Shown: positions 43,931 to 52,292 of the stretch, piece after piece
How the letters are laid out: every line of letters starts with the position of its first letter
Numbering within the stretch: the stretch's first letter is position 1
Source of the DNA: DASVBE01 sp963770375
Lineage (GTDB): Bacteria; Actinomycetota; Actinomycetes; Streptosporangiales; Streptosporangiaceae
Length of the DNA: 64,000 bases
NCBI GenBank assembly: GCA_963770375.1
Contig: CAVYPM010000025.1
Span: 173,750-237,749, forward strand
Direction of reading: 5' to 3'
Made by a program: the position numbers and the translations under genes
The notes under the pieces: generated by a model
Databases searched by the model: none
The model's input: only the letters and a program-made list of their open reading frames with translations
What the model was told of the DNA's origin: nothing

Positions 43931-44581
43931 ATGCCTCTCACCTGCGCAGACGCGCAAGCGAGAGGGCACGGGCATGTCAGCAGCAGAACGTCCGGATGCG
44001 AAGATCCCCACAAGAAACCCACAACGAGGGCCTGGAGGGCTGGGGGCGGCCTGCAGTCCCCGGCCGATGCCCGCGCGGTCCTGGCGGCCTGCTGGGAGGC
44101 GACGGGAACCCTCAGCGGCCTGCTGCTGCCCGAGCTCGCCCGTGCGCTGCGGGACATGGAGGACGGCCATACCGCGCTTGCCGTGCAGTTCGCCTACCGC
44201 GAGCTGGCGAGGATCAGCAAGAGGCTGCGGTCAGCTGGGGAGCACCTGGGGCGGGAGGGAATCAGCCCGCTGGCCGGGCCGGTCCCGGGCCGCGGCGCCC
44301 TGGGCCTGGGGGCTCCGGCTCGTGACCGGCCATGGCCGGGGCTGGCAGATCTAGGCCCCGCAGTCCCGACCGGGCCCGGGTCGGCCGGCTGGGCGCTATG
44401 CCGCGCGCTCGGCTGCCGTTTCGAACGGCAGCCGAGCGCGTCATGCCTGCGAACCTCGCGGGCCCGCAGATGCGGGCCCGCCGGGCTCAGTTCCCAGTCG
44501 CTGCGAACCAGGCGCCGCCGGGCGAGGTCACGAACACGACAGGAGCTATGCACGGATGCGGAAGGCTCACCGTGGTGTTGA
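43931..44581 (+). CDS. Hypothetical protein, uncertain limits
   Basis: The stretch SPADARAVLAACWEATGTLS, then GLLLPELARALRDMEDGHTA and FAYRELARISKRLRSAGEHL (about 44050-44245), has coding-like bias and predicts helices. I do not recognise the family. Beyond about 44300 the frame loses character and runs through a strong hairpin (44404-44440), so the true end is probably earlier or behind a frame change. ATG 43931 is only one possible start. Confidence 0.3.
   Translation: MPLTCADAQARGHGHVSSRTSGCEDPHKKPTTRAWRAGGGLQSPADARAVLAACWEATGTLSGLLLPELARALRDMEDGHTALAVQFAYRELARISKRLRSAGEHLGREGISPLAGPVPGRGALGLGAPARDRPWPGLADLGPAVPTGPGSAGWALCRALGCRFERQPSASCLRTSRARRCGPAGLSSQSLRTRRRRARSRTRQELCTDAEGSPWC
44404..44440. 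terminator. 17-bp perfect hairpin
   Basis: CGCGCTCGGCTGCCGTT and its exact complement enclose a TCG loop. It lies 47 bp beyond the stop of the minus-strand secreted protein gene and after the plus-strand hypothetical gene, so it can serve both as a bidirectional terminator. Confidence 0.75.
44458..44481. terminator. 10-bp perfect hairpin
   Basis: GCGGGCCCGC is repeated around an AGAT loop; the unit is itself palindromic, so the two copies pair. It is only 5 bp from the stop of the secreted-protein gene and precedes the 17-bp hairpin, giving a double terminator. Confidence 0.65.
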
Positions 44582-45008
44582 TGTCGGCTTTCCCCTCGGT
44601 GCTGGCCGGGAACTGGCCAGTGGTGACGTTAGTGACGGTGGCCGTCCCATCGGCACCGATGGTCTGGCAGCTGACGATGGCCCGGAAGGCGGGGACCGGG
44701 TTGGTGCCCTGCTGCGCAGGCGGGACCGGGGCCCGATCGGCGAGGACGAGACCCCGCACGTGCACGCGCAGATGACCATCGCTCTTCAGCGAGCCGTTCC
44801 CGGCTGTGATCATCCACGGCAGCCCGCCGCCGGGCACCGCGCGGATGGGGCTGGCGGTGCCAACGTAAGGCCCGGTTACCGGCGTCATAGTGTCGAACTT
44901 CATGATCGTTCCGGGATCGGCGCTGGCTGAGCCGGTACTGCCCAGCATGGCCAATATGCCGACGAGGGCCGCGCCCATCGCCGCCGAGAACCACCTGACC
45001 TTGGTCAT
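44487..45008 (-). CDS. Secreted protein of unknown function, 173 aa
   Basis: ATG 45008 follows AGGAGGCAAG. The signal peptide is MTKVRWFSAAMGAALVGILA, with a likely cleavage at ASA before DPG. The mature part is rich in Thr, Val and Gly (GLPWMITAGNGSLKSDGHLR, NVTTGQFPASTEGKADINTT) with two Cys that could bond. I do not recognise the family. The gene is intact and ends at a double hairpin. Confidence 0.75.
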   Translation of the reverse strand: MTKVRWFSAAMGAALVGILAMLGSTGSASADPGTIMKFDTMTPVTGPYVGTASPIRAVPGGGLPWMITAGNGSLKSDGHLRVHVRGLVLADRAPVPPAQQGTNPVPAFRAIVSCQTIGADGTATVTNVTTGQFPASTEGKADINTTVSLPHPCIAPVVFVTSPGGAWFAATGN

Positions 45009-45468
45009 CTTGCCTCCTGCCCCGAACCTGGCTGCGCTCGTCAGGCGTGGCCGATCCACGCCACCCCATATATACGTAAGGAGGCGCGGATCGGTTCACG
45101 GCGTTTGCGGGCTGCGCGGTCTGCCGGTTACTCGCGGCGGTGTCCTGATCATGAGCCTGGTCAACGCCTGGTCCTCGCTGGACACCGCCCTGTCATCGGC
45201 GGTCGGGGGTGTGCTGGTCTGCCTGGTGCTTGTGCGGTGCCTCACCCGCTTCGGATCGTGTCTACGGGTGACGGGCCGGTCAACCCGGCATGATCCTTTA
45301 CCAGGCCCCTCCACACGGGCAAGTTCGGCCCGCGCGGAGCCTCTACCAGCGCAAAGCATCATGCCGCCGCTGCGCGGTCCGGTTGACAGTCCCGCCACCC
45401 TCCGGGGTCTTGGCAGCTGTCGGGTGAAGCACTTATCCGGCTCACCTCTGCCAGGCCAGGAGGAAGAG
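45009..45468. other. Intergenic, no confident gene
   Basis: One frame from ATG 45151 starts MSLVNAWSSLDTALSSAVGG and VLVCLVLVRCLT, which could be a membrane segment, but it then loses coding character. Nothing else stands out. Confidence 0.35.
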
Positions 45469-45813
45469 ATGACCGTCAAGCTGGATCACCGGGGATGGAC
45501 CGCAGCCCAGCACCTCGCACCGTGTGTCATCTGCCACCAGCCCGCGATCCTCCGGTCACCTCGGGACAAGCTGTGCCACTGGACTTGGGTGGCCTCTTGC
45601 GCTGGGCCGATGCGAACGCCTCGCCCAGGGCGGAGGTCAAAGCGCTCATACGGTACGTACCGCCTGCGAGGACGGCAAAGCAGAGTGGGCCACAGCGTGG
45701 CCAGCGTCGGCATCTGTCGGCCACCGATGATTCGTGGCCGATGCGGGCGTCTGTATATCAAAAGAGGTCACCACCAAGGGAGATACACAGATGAGCAACA
45801 GCGCGCCGGTTGA
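45469..45813 (+). CDS. Small Cys/His protein, probably truncated by frame change
   Basis: ATG 45469 follows AGGAGGAAGAG. The start MTVKLDHRGWTAAQHLAPCV continues CVICHQPAILRSPRDKLCHW: a CxxC plus CH pattern like a small zinc knuckle. After about codon 45 the frame is Arg-rich and unconvincing, while another frame reads WADANASPRAEVKALI. The N-terminal half looks real and the rest is doubtful. Proteins like this are common in actinobacterial mobile regions. Confidence 0.45.
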   Translation: MTVKLDHRGWTAAQHLAPCVICHQPAILRSPRDKLCHWTWVASCAGPMRTPRPGRRSKRSYGTYRLRGRQSRVGHSVASVGICRPPMIRGRCGRLYIKRGHHQGRYTDEQQRAG

Positions 45814-45904
45814 GGAGCTGATGGAGCGCTACCGGGCGGCGGTATACGCCAAGGACGTCTCGACAAGCGGTTGCAGACCACAAGCGGAAGGAGCCCTGTG
45901 CTGA
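45791..45904 (+). pseudogene. Truncated SnoaL/DUF4440-like gene start
   Basis: ATG 45791 follows AAGGGAGA. It begins MSNSAPVEELMERYRAAVYA, the usual opening helix of DUF4440/SnoaL-like proteins, then runs into unrelated codons and stops after 37. The body of the fold is missing. The stop overlaps the start of the MBL-fold gene, so a deletion probably joined the two. Confidence 0.5.
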
Positions 45905-46731
45905 GGCAGGTCGCGGAGGGTGTGCTGATCCACCAGAGCGAGTTCTGCCAGAGCAACGCCGTTGTCGTGCACGGCCGGGCTGGCGTATTGCTCATCGACC
46001 CCGGGATATACGGCGCCGAAATGGCCTGCCTCGCGAACGACCTGTCCGAATCGGGCCAGACCGTTGTGGCGGGCTTCTCGACGCATGATCATTGGGATCA
46101 CGTGCTCTGGCACGCCAGGTTCAGCGCGGCGCCCCGTTACGGCACGGCCCGCTGCGCGGCTACTGTCCGAGATGAGTTGTCGGACGCGGGTTGGAAGGCT
46201 CGCATCGCCGAGTGGATACCGCCGGACATCGCCGAGCAGATATCGTGGGATCTGTTTGGCCTCATTACCGGCCTGCCCGCCCAAACTGCGCGGATTCCCT
46301 GGGATGGGCCGCAAGTCCGGATTGTCGAGCATCAGGCGCATGCCCCGGGCCATGCGGCGCTGCTGATCGAGGAACGCGGGGTTCTCGTCGCCGGCGACAT
46401 GCTTTCTGATGTCCTGATTCCGATGCTCGACCTGGACGACACCGCGGACCCGATTGAGGACTACCTCGCCGCGCTGCGGCTGCTCGAGGGCGCGGCGGAT
46501 GACGTCGATGTCCTCGTCCCCGGTCACGGGTCCATCGGCGGAGCTGATCAGGTACGCGCACGGATCGAACAGGATCGCGCGTACGTGCATGCCCTGCGTG
46601 ACGCCCGTGTTCCCAGCGACCTGCGGGTCGGCCCATCGGCCAAGGACGGCTGGGACTGGGTGGCCCACGTCCACGAAGGGCAACTACAGCAACTCGCCCG
46701 AACACGAGAGCGCGACGAGACGCCCGGTTAG
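45898..46731 (+). CDS. MBL-fold metallo-hydrolase
   Basis: 277 residues from GTG 45898, which follows GGAAGGAG. The metal motif is FSTHDHWDHVLWH (HxHxDH). Further ligands lie in AHAPGHAALLIEE, VAGDMLSDVLIPML and the terminal VLVPGHGSIGG. The fold is that of glyoxalase-II/lactonase-like hydrolases; the substrate is unknown. It is intact. It begins inside the tail of the truncated SnoaL-like frame. Confidence 0.85.
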   Translation: MLRQVAEGVLIHQSEFCQSNAVVVHGRAGVLLIDPGIYGAEMACLANDLSESGQTVVAGFSTHDHWDHVLWHARFSAAPRYGTARCAATVRDELSDAGWKARIAEWIPPDIAEQISWDLFGLITGLPAQTARIPWDGPQVRIVEHQAHAPGHAALLIEERGVLVAGDMLSDVLIPMLDLDDTADPIEDYLAALRLLEGAADDVDVLVPGHGSIGGADQVRARIEQDRAYVHALRDARVPSDLRVGPSAKDGWDWVAHVHEGQLQQLARTRERDETPG

Positions 46732-47081
46732 AGATCCGCGACACAAGACGACCTGCCAGATTCTTCTTGACCCAAGGCACAAAGGCGGCCTCCGGAGCCG
46801 TGCGCGTGCCGATACGTGCCCGATCGACGGGCGAACCAGGGGCAACCACGGTCACTCGCGGGCACTAGCCAGCGCTGATCACCTGGGCTGATGCAGGTCA
46901 TAGCCTGTGTAGTCTCAGCCTTCCAAGCTGGTGATCAAGCTTTCGTGCACCCCGCGTGCACCAGCCAACGGCGAATGACGGTCACAGACGGGGATCAGGG
47001 GTAAATGTAAGATCTCGGCTGCTGACGACCACTGGTGGCTTTAGCGCAGGTCAGCAGGCTAGTGCGAGCGTTGCAATGTTG
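46732..47081. other. Intergenic, no gene seen
   Basis: Downstream of the MBL gene and of the tRNA cluster. Frames lack domains. Confidence 0.45.
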
Positions 47082-47155
47082 TGGTCAGGGGCGGGGTCGA
47101 ACCGCCGACCTTCCGCTTTTCAGGCGGACGCTCATACCAACTGAGCTACCTGACC
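47082..47155 (-). tRNA. tRNA-Phe (anticodon GAA)
   Basis: On the minus strand the acceptor GGTCAGG pairs with CCTGACC. The anticodon loop CTGAAAA carries GAA (complement at 47119-47121). The T-arm GGCGGTTCGACCCCGCC is standard. Confidence 0.96.
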
Positions 47156-47203
47156 GGGCCGGGCCGTCAGCACCTGGGCCGCAGGCCCTGGCATCGACCC
47201 GAG

Positions 47204-47278
47204 CGGTCCTGACGGGATTTGAACCCGCGACCTCCACCTTGACAGGGTGGCGAGCACTCCGAGCTGCTCTACAGGACC
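47204..47278 (-). tRNA. tRNA-Asp (anticodon GTC)
   Basis: On the minus strand the acceptor GGTCCTG pairs with CAGGACC. The anticodon stem-loop GCCACCCTGTCAAGGTGG carries GTC. The T-arm GCGGGTTCAAATCCCGT is clear. Confidence 0.96.
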
Positions 47279-47316
47279 ATCGACTGCCGGCTTACACCAG
47301 CAGTGTCGCACCACAG

Positions 47317-47389
47317 TGCCCCCAACGGGATTCGAACCCGTGCCGCCGCCTTGAAAGGGCGGTGTCCTAGGCCGCTAGACGATGGGGGC
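47317..47389 (-). tRNA. tRNA-Glu (anticodon TTC)
   Basis: On the minus strand the acceptor GCCCCCA pairs with TGGGGGC. The anticodon region CCGCCCTTTCAAGGCGG carries TTC. The T-arm CGGGTTCGAATCCCG is standard. With Asp and Phe it forms the Glu-Asp-Phe cluster common in actinomycetes. Confidence 0.96.
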
Positions 47390-47534
47390 TCGACAGCTAC
47401 CGCCGCCGTGCCCGTGGCGTCCGCCGTCGGGGGACGCGCCCCAGCATAGGGGACAACCGGCCGGGTCAGCAAAGCGCGCGGCGGCGACCGCATGCCGCGC
47501 CTGCTCAGCCCCGTGGCGCCCCGCCGTGCCGGGC

Positions 47535-47780
47535 CTACCGGTTCTGGTGCTTGCTGACGAACTGCTCCACGATCGAGCTCTTCTCGCCCTCCTCGGGGAC
47601 GACGGCCCAGGCGACCACGTACACGAGCGCGCCCATGAACCCGAGAAACGTGGCGACGACGAAGGCCAGCCGCACGATGTTGACGTCAACGCCGAAGTAG
47701 TCGCTGAATCCGGCGCACACGCCTGCCACCATCCGGCCATTCCGCTTGCGCTCTAGCGTCTTGGTTCCGGTGTCGTTCAT
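47535..47780 (-). CDS. PspC domain protein
   Basis: 81 residues. LERKRNGRMVAGVCAGFSDY, then FGVDVNIVRLAFVVATFL and GALVYVVAWAVVPEE, is the PspC domain with its amphipathic and membrane helices. The short C-terminus is charged. In actinomycetes such stand-alone PspC proteins often sit beside a LiaRS/NarL-type two-component system, as here. Confidence 0.9.
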   Translation of the reverse strand: MNDTGTKTLERKRNGRMVAGVCAGFSDYFGVDVNIVRLAFVVATFLGFMGALVYVVAWAVVPEEGEKSSIVEQFVSKHQNR

Positions 47781-47856
47781 ATGTCCATCATGCCCTGAGT
47801 GCCCGGGGCGAAGCTGGATACACCGGCATGCTCTGCTAGCTCGCTACAGCTATCTG

Positions 47857-48510
47857 CTAGCGGCTGGCGAGGCCCGCCTCGTGCGCGATCAGGCCGGCCT
47901 GGGTGCGGTTCGCGCAGCCCAGCTTGTCGAGCAGATTCGACACGTACCCCTTGATTGTGGCCTCGGACAGGTAGAGCCGCCCGGCGATATCGGCGTTGGA
48001 CAGGCCCTCGCCGAGGCAGGCCAGCACCTCGGTCTCCCGCGTGGTGAGCGGGGCGACGAGCCTGCGCGCCCGGTCACGCTCGGACTGGGTGTCGCTGGAG
48101 GCGGCGATCAGCCGCCGGGCCGCGGTCGGCGACAGCACGGTGTGGCCCTCGGCGGCTACCTGCACGAGCCCGATCAGGTCCTCCGGCGGGGTGGACTTGA
48201 CCAGGAACCCGGCGGCGCCGGCCCGGAGCGCGCGCAGCACGTACTGGTCGGCGTCGAAGGTGGTCAGCACGACGATCGGCGGCGGGTCCGCGAGCAGGCC
48301 GATGCGCTCGATGGCGGCGATCCCGTCGACGCCGGGCATGCGCAGGTCCATGAGAACGACGTCGGGACGGCTGCGGACGACGGCCTCGACCCCGGCGGCG
48401 CCGTCGTGCGCCTCGTCGACGACCTCGATCGCGGGCGAGGAGCCGAGGATGGTGCGCAGGTGCGCGCACACCATCGGCTCATCGTCCACCACGACGACCC
48501 GTACGGTCAT
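47857..48510 (-). CDS. NarL/LuxR-type response regulator
   Basis: 217 residues. The receiver domain reads VRVVVVDDEPMVCAHLRTIL (acidic pocket), VVLMDLRMPGVDGI (phospho-Asp in LMDLR), VLTTF and FLVKSTPPEDLI (Lys). The LuxR HTH is LTTRETEVLACLGEGLSNAD, then IAGRLYLSEATIKGYVSNLL. Its start lies 3 bp after the stop of the kinase gene. It should be phosphorylated by that kinase. Confidence 0.94.
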   Translation of the reverse strand: MTVRVVVVDDEPMVCAHLRTILGSSPAIEVVDEAHDGAAGVEAVVRSRPDVVLMDLRMPGVDGIAAIERIGLLADPPPIVVLTTFDADQYVLRALRAGAAGFLVKSTPPEDLIGLVQVAAEGHTVLSPTAARRLIAASSDTQSERDRARRLVAPLTTRETEVLACLGEGLSNADIAGRLYLSEATIKGYVSNLLDKLGCANRTQAGLIAHEAGLASR

Positions 48511-48513
48511 GGG

Positions 48514-49744
48514 TCAGGCCGCCTGCTGCGCGGTGGGGACGTACGCGGGCAGGGTGACGGCCAGGCGGAACCCGCCGTCGGGGTGCTGCCGGCCTGCAGT
48601 GTGCCGTGCACGAGCTCGATCCGCTGCCGGAGGCCGGCGATGCCGAGCCCGGAGCCGGTGCCGGCCAGCGCGCTGCCGGGCGACCCGGGCAGCTCGGGCG
48701 CGACGGGCGGCGCGGCGTTGGTGACCGCGACCTGCACCTGCGCCTCGGCGTAGCCGAGGCGCACGGTGACGGCGGCGCCGGGGGCGTGCTTGCGCACGTT
48801 GGTCAGGCCCTCGCGCACCACCCGGTAGGCGGTCCGGCTGACCACGGGCGAGGCGAGCGCCGGGTCGCCCTCCTCGATCAGCTCGGCCGGGGTGCCGACG
48901 GCGGTCGACTCGGCGACCAGCGCGGCGAAGTCGGGCGGCGCGGCGGTCTCGTCCTCGGTGGGCCCGGTGCGCAGGATGCCGACGAGGTCCCTGAGCTCGT
49001 CCAGCGCCTGACAGCCCGCCGCCCGCAGTTCCTCCGCGGCCTTCCGGGTCTGCTCGTCGGTCGCCGTCATCCGCAGCGCGCCGGCCTGGAGCACCATCAG
49101 GCTCACCCGGTGGGTCACGACATCATGCATCTCCCCGGCCAGCCGGGCCCGCTCCTGCGCGCGGGCCTGCTCGGCGAGCAGGTGCTGCTCGCGCTCGGCA
49201 CGCTCCGCCCGCTCGGTCAGCGCCTGGACCAGCCGCCGCCGCGCGCCGGAAGTACAGGGCGTAGCATCGGGCCGACGGTGGTGCGCAGCACCGCGAGTGA
49301 GATGAACGTGATCGACGCTTCCCAGGGCCGGGCGGCGACGAAGGTCAGCACGCCGAGCGCGAGGTACGTCACTCGCCTGTCCTGCAGGTAGAAGACGGGC
49401 CCGTACGCGGCCAGCACGGTCGAGAACGGCGCCCATACGTTGTCGGCGTGCGCCGGGGTGAGCAGGTGCGCCGGGGAGACCAGCAGCGTCACCAGGAGAG
49501 TGAACGCGGCCAGGATGGCGACGACCGTCAGCGGGGCGCGGCGCCGGACGACCAGCGTGGCGCCGGCGGCTATCTGCAGCCCCAGCATCGTCCAGGCCAG
49601 CGTGCCCGGGTGGGCGGGCCACCACGTCGAGCCGGCCAGTGTCGTCCCGGTATCGAGCAGGACGAAGAAGATCGCGAGCCCGACGTCCGTCGCGACCTGA
49701 TGGTGGCAGAACCATGATCGGTAACTCGCGCACGCTCGGTCACT
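48514..49744 (-). CDS. NarL-type sensor histidine kinase, frameshifted at two places
   Basis: The N-terminal membrane part (GLAIFFVLLDTGTTLAG, VVAILAAFTLLVTLLVSPAH) is in one frame up to about 49240. The catalytic part follows in another: H-box LAGEMHDVVTHRVSLMVLQA (His present), N-box VVREGLTNVRKHAPG and G2 GSGLGIAGLRQRIELVHGTL. A further break near 48590 is needed to reach the natural end (GGFRLAVTLPAYVPTAQQ) at 48514. The start is uncertain (GTG 49744 proposed). It pairs with the response regulator 3 bp downstream. Confidence 0.82.
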
Positions 49745-49915
49745 CACGGGTAAAACGGTATGCCATCGCCGGGCCGCCACCCAGTGCGAGCAAACCTTCT
49801 GCGGTCCAGAAACCTACGAAAGTCGCATGTCCGTCGTGCGCGCCATCCGTTCGTCGCGCCAGGACCCGACCGGCAGCCCTGCCGGGCGCCACCCCGGCGG
49901 GCCTGAAATGGTGGC

Positions 49916-50433
49916 ATGCAGACAACACATGACCAGGCAGTGACCGCTCCCCCGCTCGGCCGGTACGCGGTCGACCCCGGCCGCTCGGCCGTGACGTTCC
50001 GCACCCGGCACATGTTCGGGCTCGCCCCGGTGCGCGGCAGTTTCGCGATCAGGCGCGGAACGGTGGACGTCGCGGAGCCCGCGTCAGCCTCGAGACGTCC
50101 GCGTCGAGATCGACGCGGCGAGCTTCCGCACCCGCAACCGGCAGCGTGACGCGGCGGTCCGGTCGGCGCAGTTCCTCGATGCCGCCGCCCACCCCGTCAT
50201 CAGGTTCGCCGCGGACCGGCTGGACGGCCATGCGCTCACCGGCAGCCTGACCGTCCGCGGCGTCACCCGGCCGGTCACCCTGACGGTCGAACGGGTCGAG
50301 ACCGCACCGGGTGCCTTCACCGCCCGCGCGACGACGCGGGTCGACCGGACCGAGTTCGGCGGTCACCGCGTTGCGCGGGATGGCCGGCCGGTACCTCGAC
50401 ATGACCGTGGAGGTCCGGTGCGAGCGCGCCTGA
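49916..50433 (+). CDS. YceI family protein, frameshifted
   Basis: The start GRYAVDPGRSAVTFRTRHMF and GLAPVRGSFAIRRGTVDVAE are YceI-like. After a break near 50080 the frame reads VEIDAASFRTRNRQRDAAVR, LTGSLTVRGVTRPVTLTVER and, after a second break near 50360, MAGRYLDMTVEVRCE. YceI lipocalins bind isoprenoid-like lipids. No signal peptide is seen, as usual for actinobacterial members. Its end overlaps the start of the ABC ATPase. Confidence 0.8.
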
Positions 50434-51405
50434 GCTCGAGCGCCGTGCGCGTGACGGGCCTGCACAAGAGCTACGGCCCTGTCGAGGCGGTGCGCGGGGT
50501 GAGCTTCACCGTGGCCCGCGGGGAGATCTTCGCCCTGCTCGGCCCGAACGGCGCGGGCAAGACGACCACGCTGGAGATCCTGGAGGGGTTCCAGGACGCC
50601 TGACGCGGGCCAGGCCGAGGTGCTCGGCATCGACCCCGGCGACCGGGCCGCGGCCAGGGCGCTGCGCGAGCGGATCGGGCTGGTGCTGCAGGACATCGCG
50701 GTCGAGCCCTACCTGACGGTCCGCGAGACGATCGCGCGCAACGCCGGCTACTACCCGGCGCCGCGCGACCCGGACGAGGTGATCGCCCTGGTGGGCCTCG
50801 CGGGCCAGGAGCGCAAGAAGGTCAGGAACCTCTCCGGCGGGCAGAAGCGCCGGCTCGACCTCGCGCTCGGGCTGATCGGCGACCCCGAGCTGCTGTTCCT
50901 CGACGAGCCGACGACCGGGTTCGATCCCAGCGCCCGCCAGGACGCCTGGCAGGTCGTGCGCGGCCTGCGCGAGGCGGGCACGACCATCGTGCTCACCACG
51001 CACTACATGGAGGAGGCGCAGGCGCTGGCCGACCGGGTGGCGGTGATCGCGGACGGCCAGATCGTGGCCGAGGGGACGCCGGCCACCCTCGGCGGCCGCG
51101 ACAGCGCCAGGACACGCATCCGCTTCGCCCTGCCCGCCGGGCTCACGGCCGCAGACCTGCCGGTCGACGCAGTGAAGGGCGGCGCCGTGACCGCTGACCG
51201 CCAGGTGACCGTGGAGACCACGGCGCCGACCCAGGCGCTGCACCTGCTCACCGACTGGGCGCTCCGCCGCAGGACCACGCTGGCCGACCTCACCGTCGAC
51301 CGGCCCAGCCTCGAGGACATCTACCTGCGGCTGACCAGGGACGGCAACGGCGCTAGCGCACCGGCCCCCGCAGCGCAGCCGGTACTGGAAAGGAGCAGCC
51401 GATGA
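50418..51405 (+). CDS. ABC transporter ATP-binding protein (DrrA-like), one frameshift
   Basis: GTG 50418 opens a frame with Walker A FALLGPNGAGKTTTLEILEG. A one-base change near 50603 follows, then GLVLQDIAVEPYLTVRETI (Q-loop), the signature RNLSGGQKRRLDLALGL, Walker B LLFLDEPTTGFDP and H-loop IVLTTHYMEEA. A C-terminal regulatory region extends to 51405. This is an export-type ATPase and its stop overlaps the permease start (ATGA). Confidence 0.88.
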
Positions 51406-52292
51406 CCGCCGCCGCCCTGCCGGACCTGCCCCGGCGCCGCCAGGTGAGCCTGGTGCTGCACCAGGTGCGCTACGAGCAGCTGTCCTTCTGGCGGAACCCG
51501 CAGAGCGCGTTCTTCACGTTCGTCTTCCCGGTCGTGATCATCACGGTCTTCGGCGCCCTGATGCACGGCGACGGGCGCAGCTCGTACTTCTACGGCCTGT
51601 CGCCGATGGCGTACTACGTGCCGACGATCGCGGCGGTCTCGGTGCTGGGCTCCTGCTACAGCCAGCTCGCGATGGTGCTTGCGGGACGGCGGCAGAGCGG
51701 GATACTCAAGCGGGTGCGGGCGACCCCGCTGCCCGCCTGGGGGTACTTCCTCGGGCTGCTGGCGCACTGCGTCCTGATCAGCGTCGTGGATGTCCTGATC
51801 ATCACCGGGACCGGCAGCCTGTTCGGGGTGCCGTTCCCGACCAACTGGGCGCCGATCGCGGCGGCGCTGGTGCTCGGCGCGGCCAGCTTCTGCGCCCTGG
51901 GGGTCGCCGTGGCCTCGGTGATCCGCAACGCCGAGGCGGCACCCGCGGTCGTGCAGCTCGTCTTGTTCCCGCTGCTGTTCATCTCGGGCACCTACATGCC
52001 GATCCATTCGCAGGTGCTCAACAGCATCGCCGGGGCGCTGCCGGTGCGCGCGTTCAACCAGGCGCTGCTCGGCCCGTTCGCGCACCACGCGGGCTTCGAC
52101 GGGAAGGACCTCGGCGTCCTGCTGGCGTGGGGCGTCGTCGGCGCGCTCGTGGCCATCCGCCGCTTCCGGTGGGAGCCCGCGGCAGCGGTAAGCCCGCCCT
52201 CGGGGACCATCCGGGCCCGTCGCCGGCCTACGCTAGCGGCGAGCCCGGTTACAGGGCCAGCAGAGAGGACAAGCCATGCCCCGCAGCACTGA
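51402..52292 (+). CDS. ABC-2 type transporter permease
   Basis: 296 residues with six membrane segments. Family phrases are YEQLSFWRNPQSAFFTFVFP, GRRQSGILKRVRATPLPAWG, and FPLLFISGTYMPIHSQVLNS followed by ALPVRAFNQALLGPF. The typical domain ends near VAIRRFRWEP; the last 30 residues and the 17-bp overlap with the next gene may reflect a missed stop. It forms an exporter with the preceding ATPase. Confidence 0.87.
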   Translation: MTAAALPDLPRRRQVSLVLHQVRYEQLSFWRNPQSAFFTFVFPVVIITVFGALMHGDGRSSYFYGLSPMAYYVPTIAAVSVLGSCYSQLAMVLAGRRQSGILKRVRATPLPAWGYFLGLLAHCVLISVVDVLIITGTGSLFGVPFPTNWAPIAAALVLGAASFCALGVAVASVIRNAEAAPAVVQLVLFPLLFISGTYMPIHSQVLNSIAGALPVRAFNQALLGPFAHHAGFDGKDLGVLLAWGVVGALVAIRRFRWEPAAAVSPPSGTIRARRRPTLAASPVTGPAERTSHAPQH

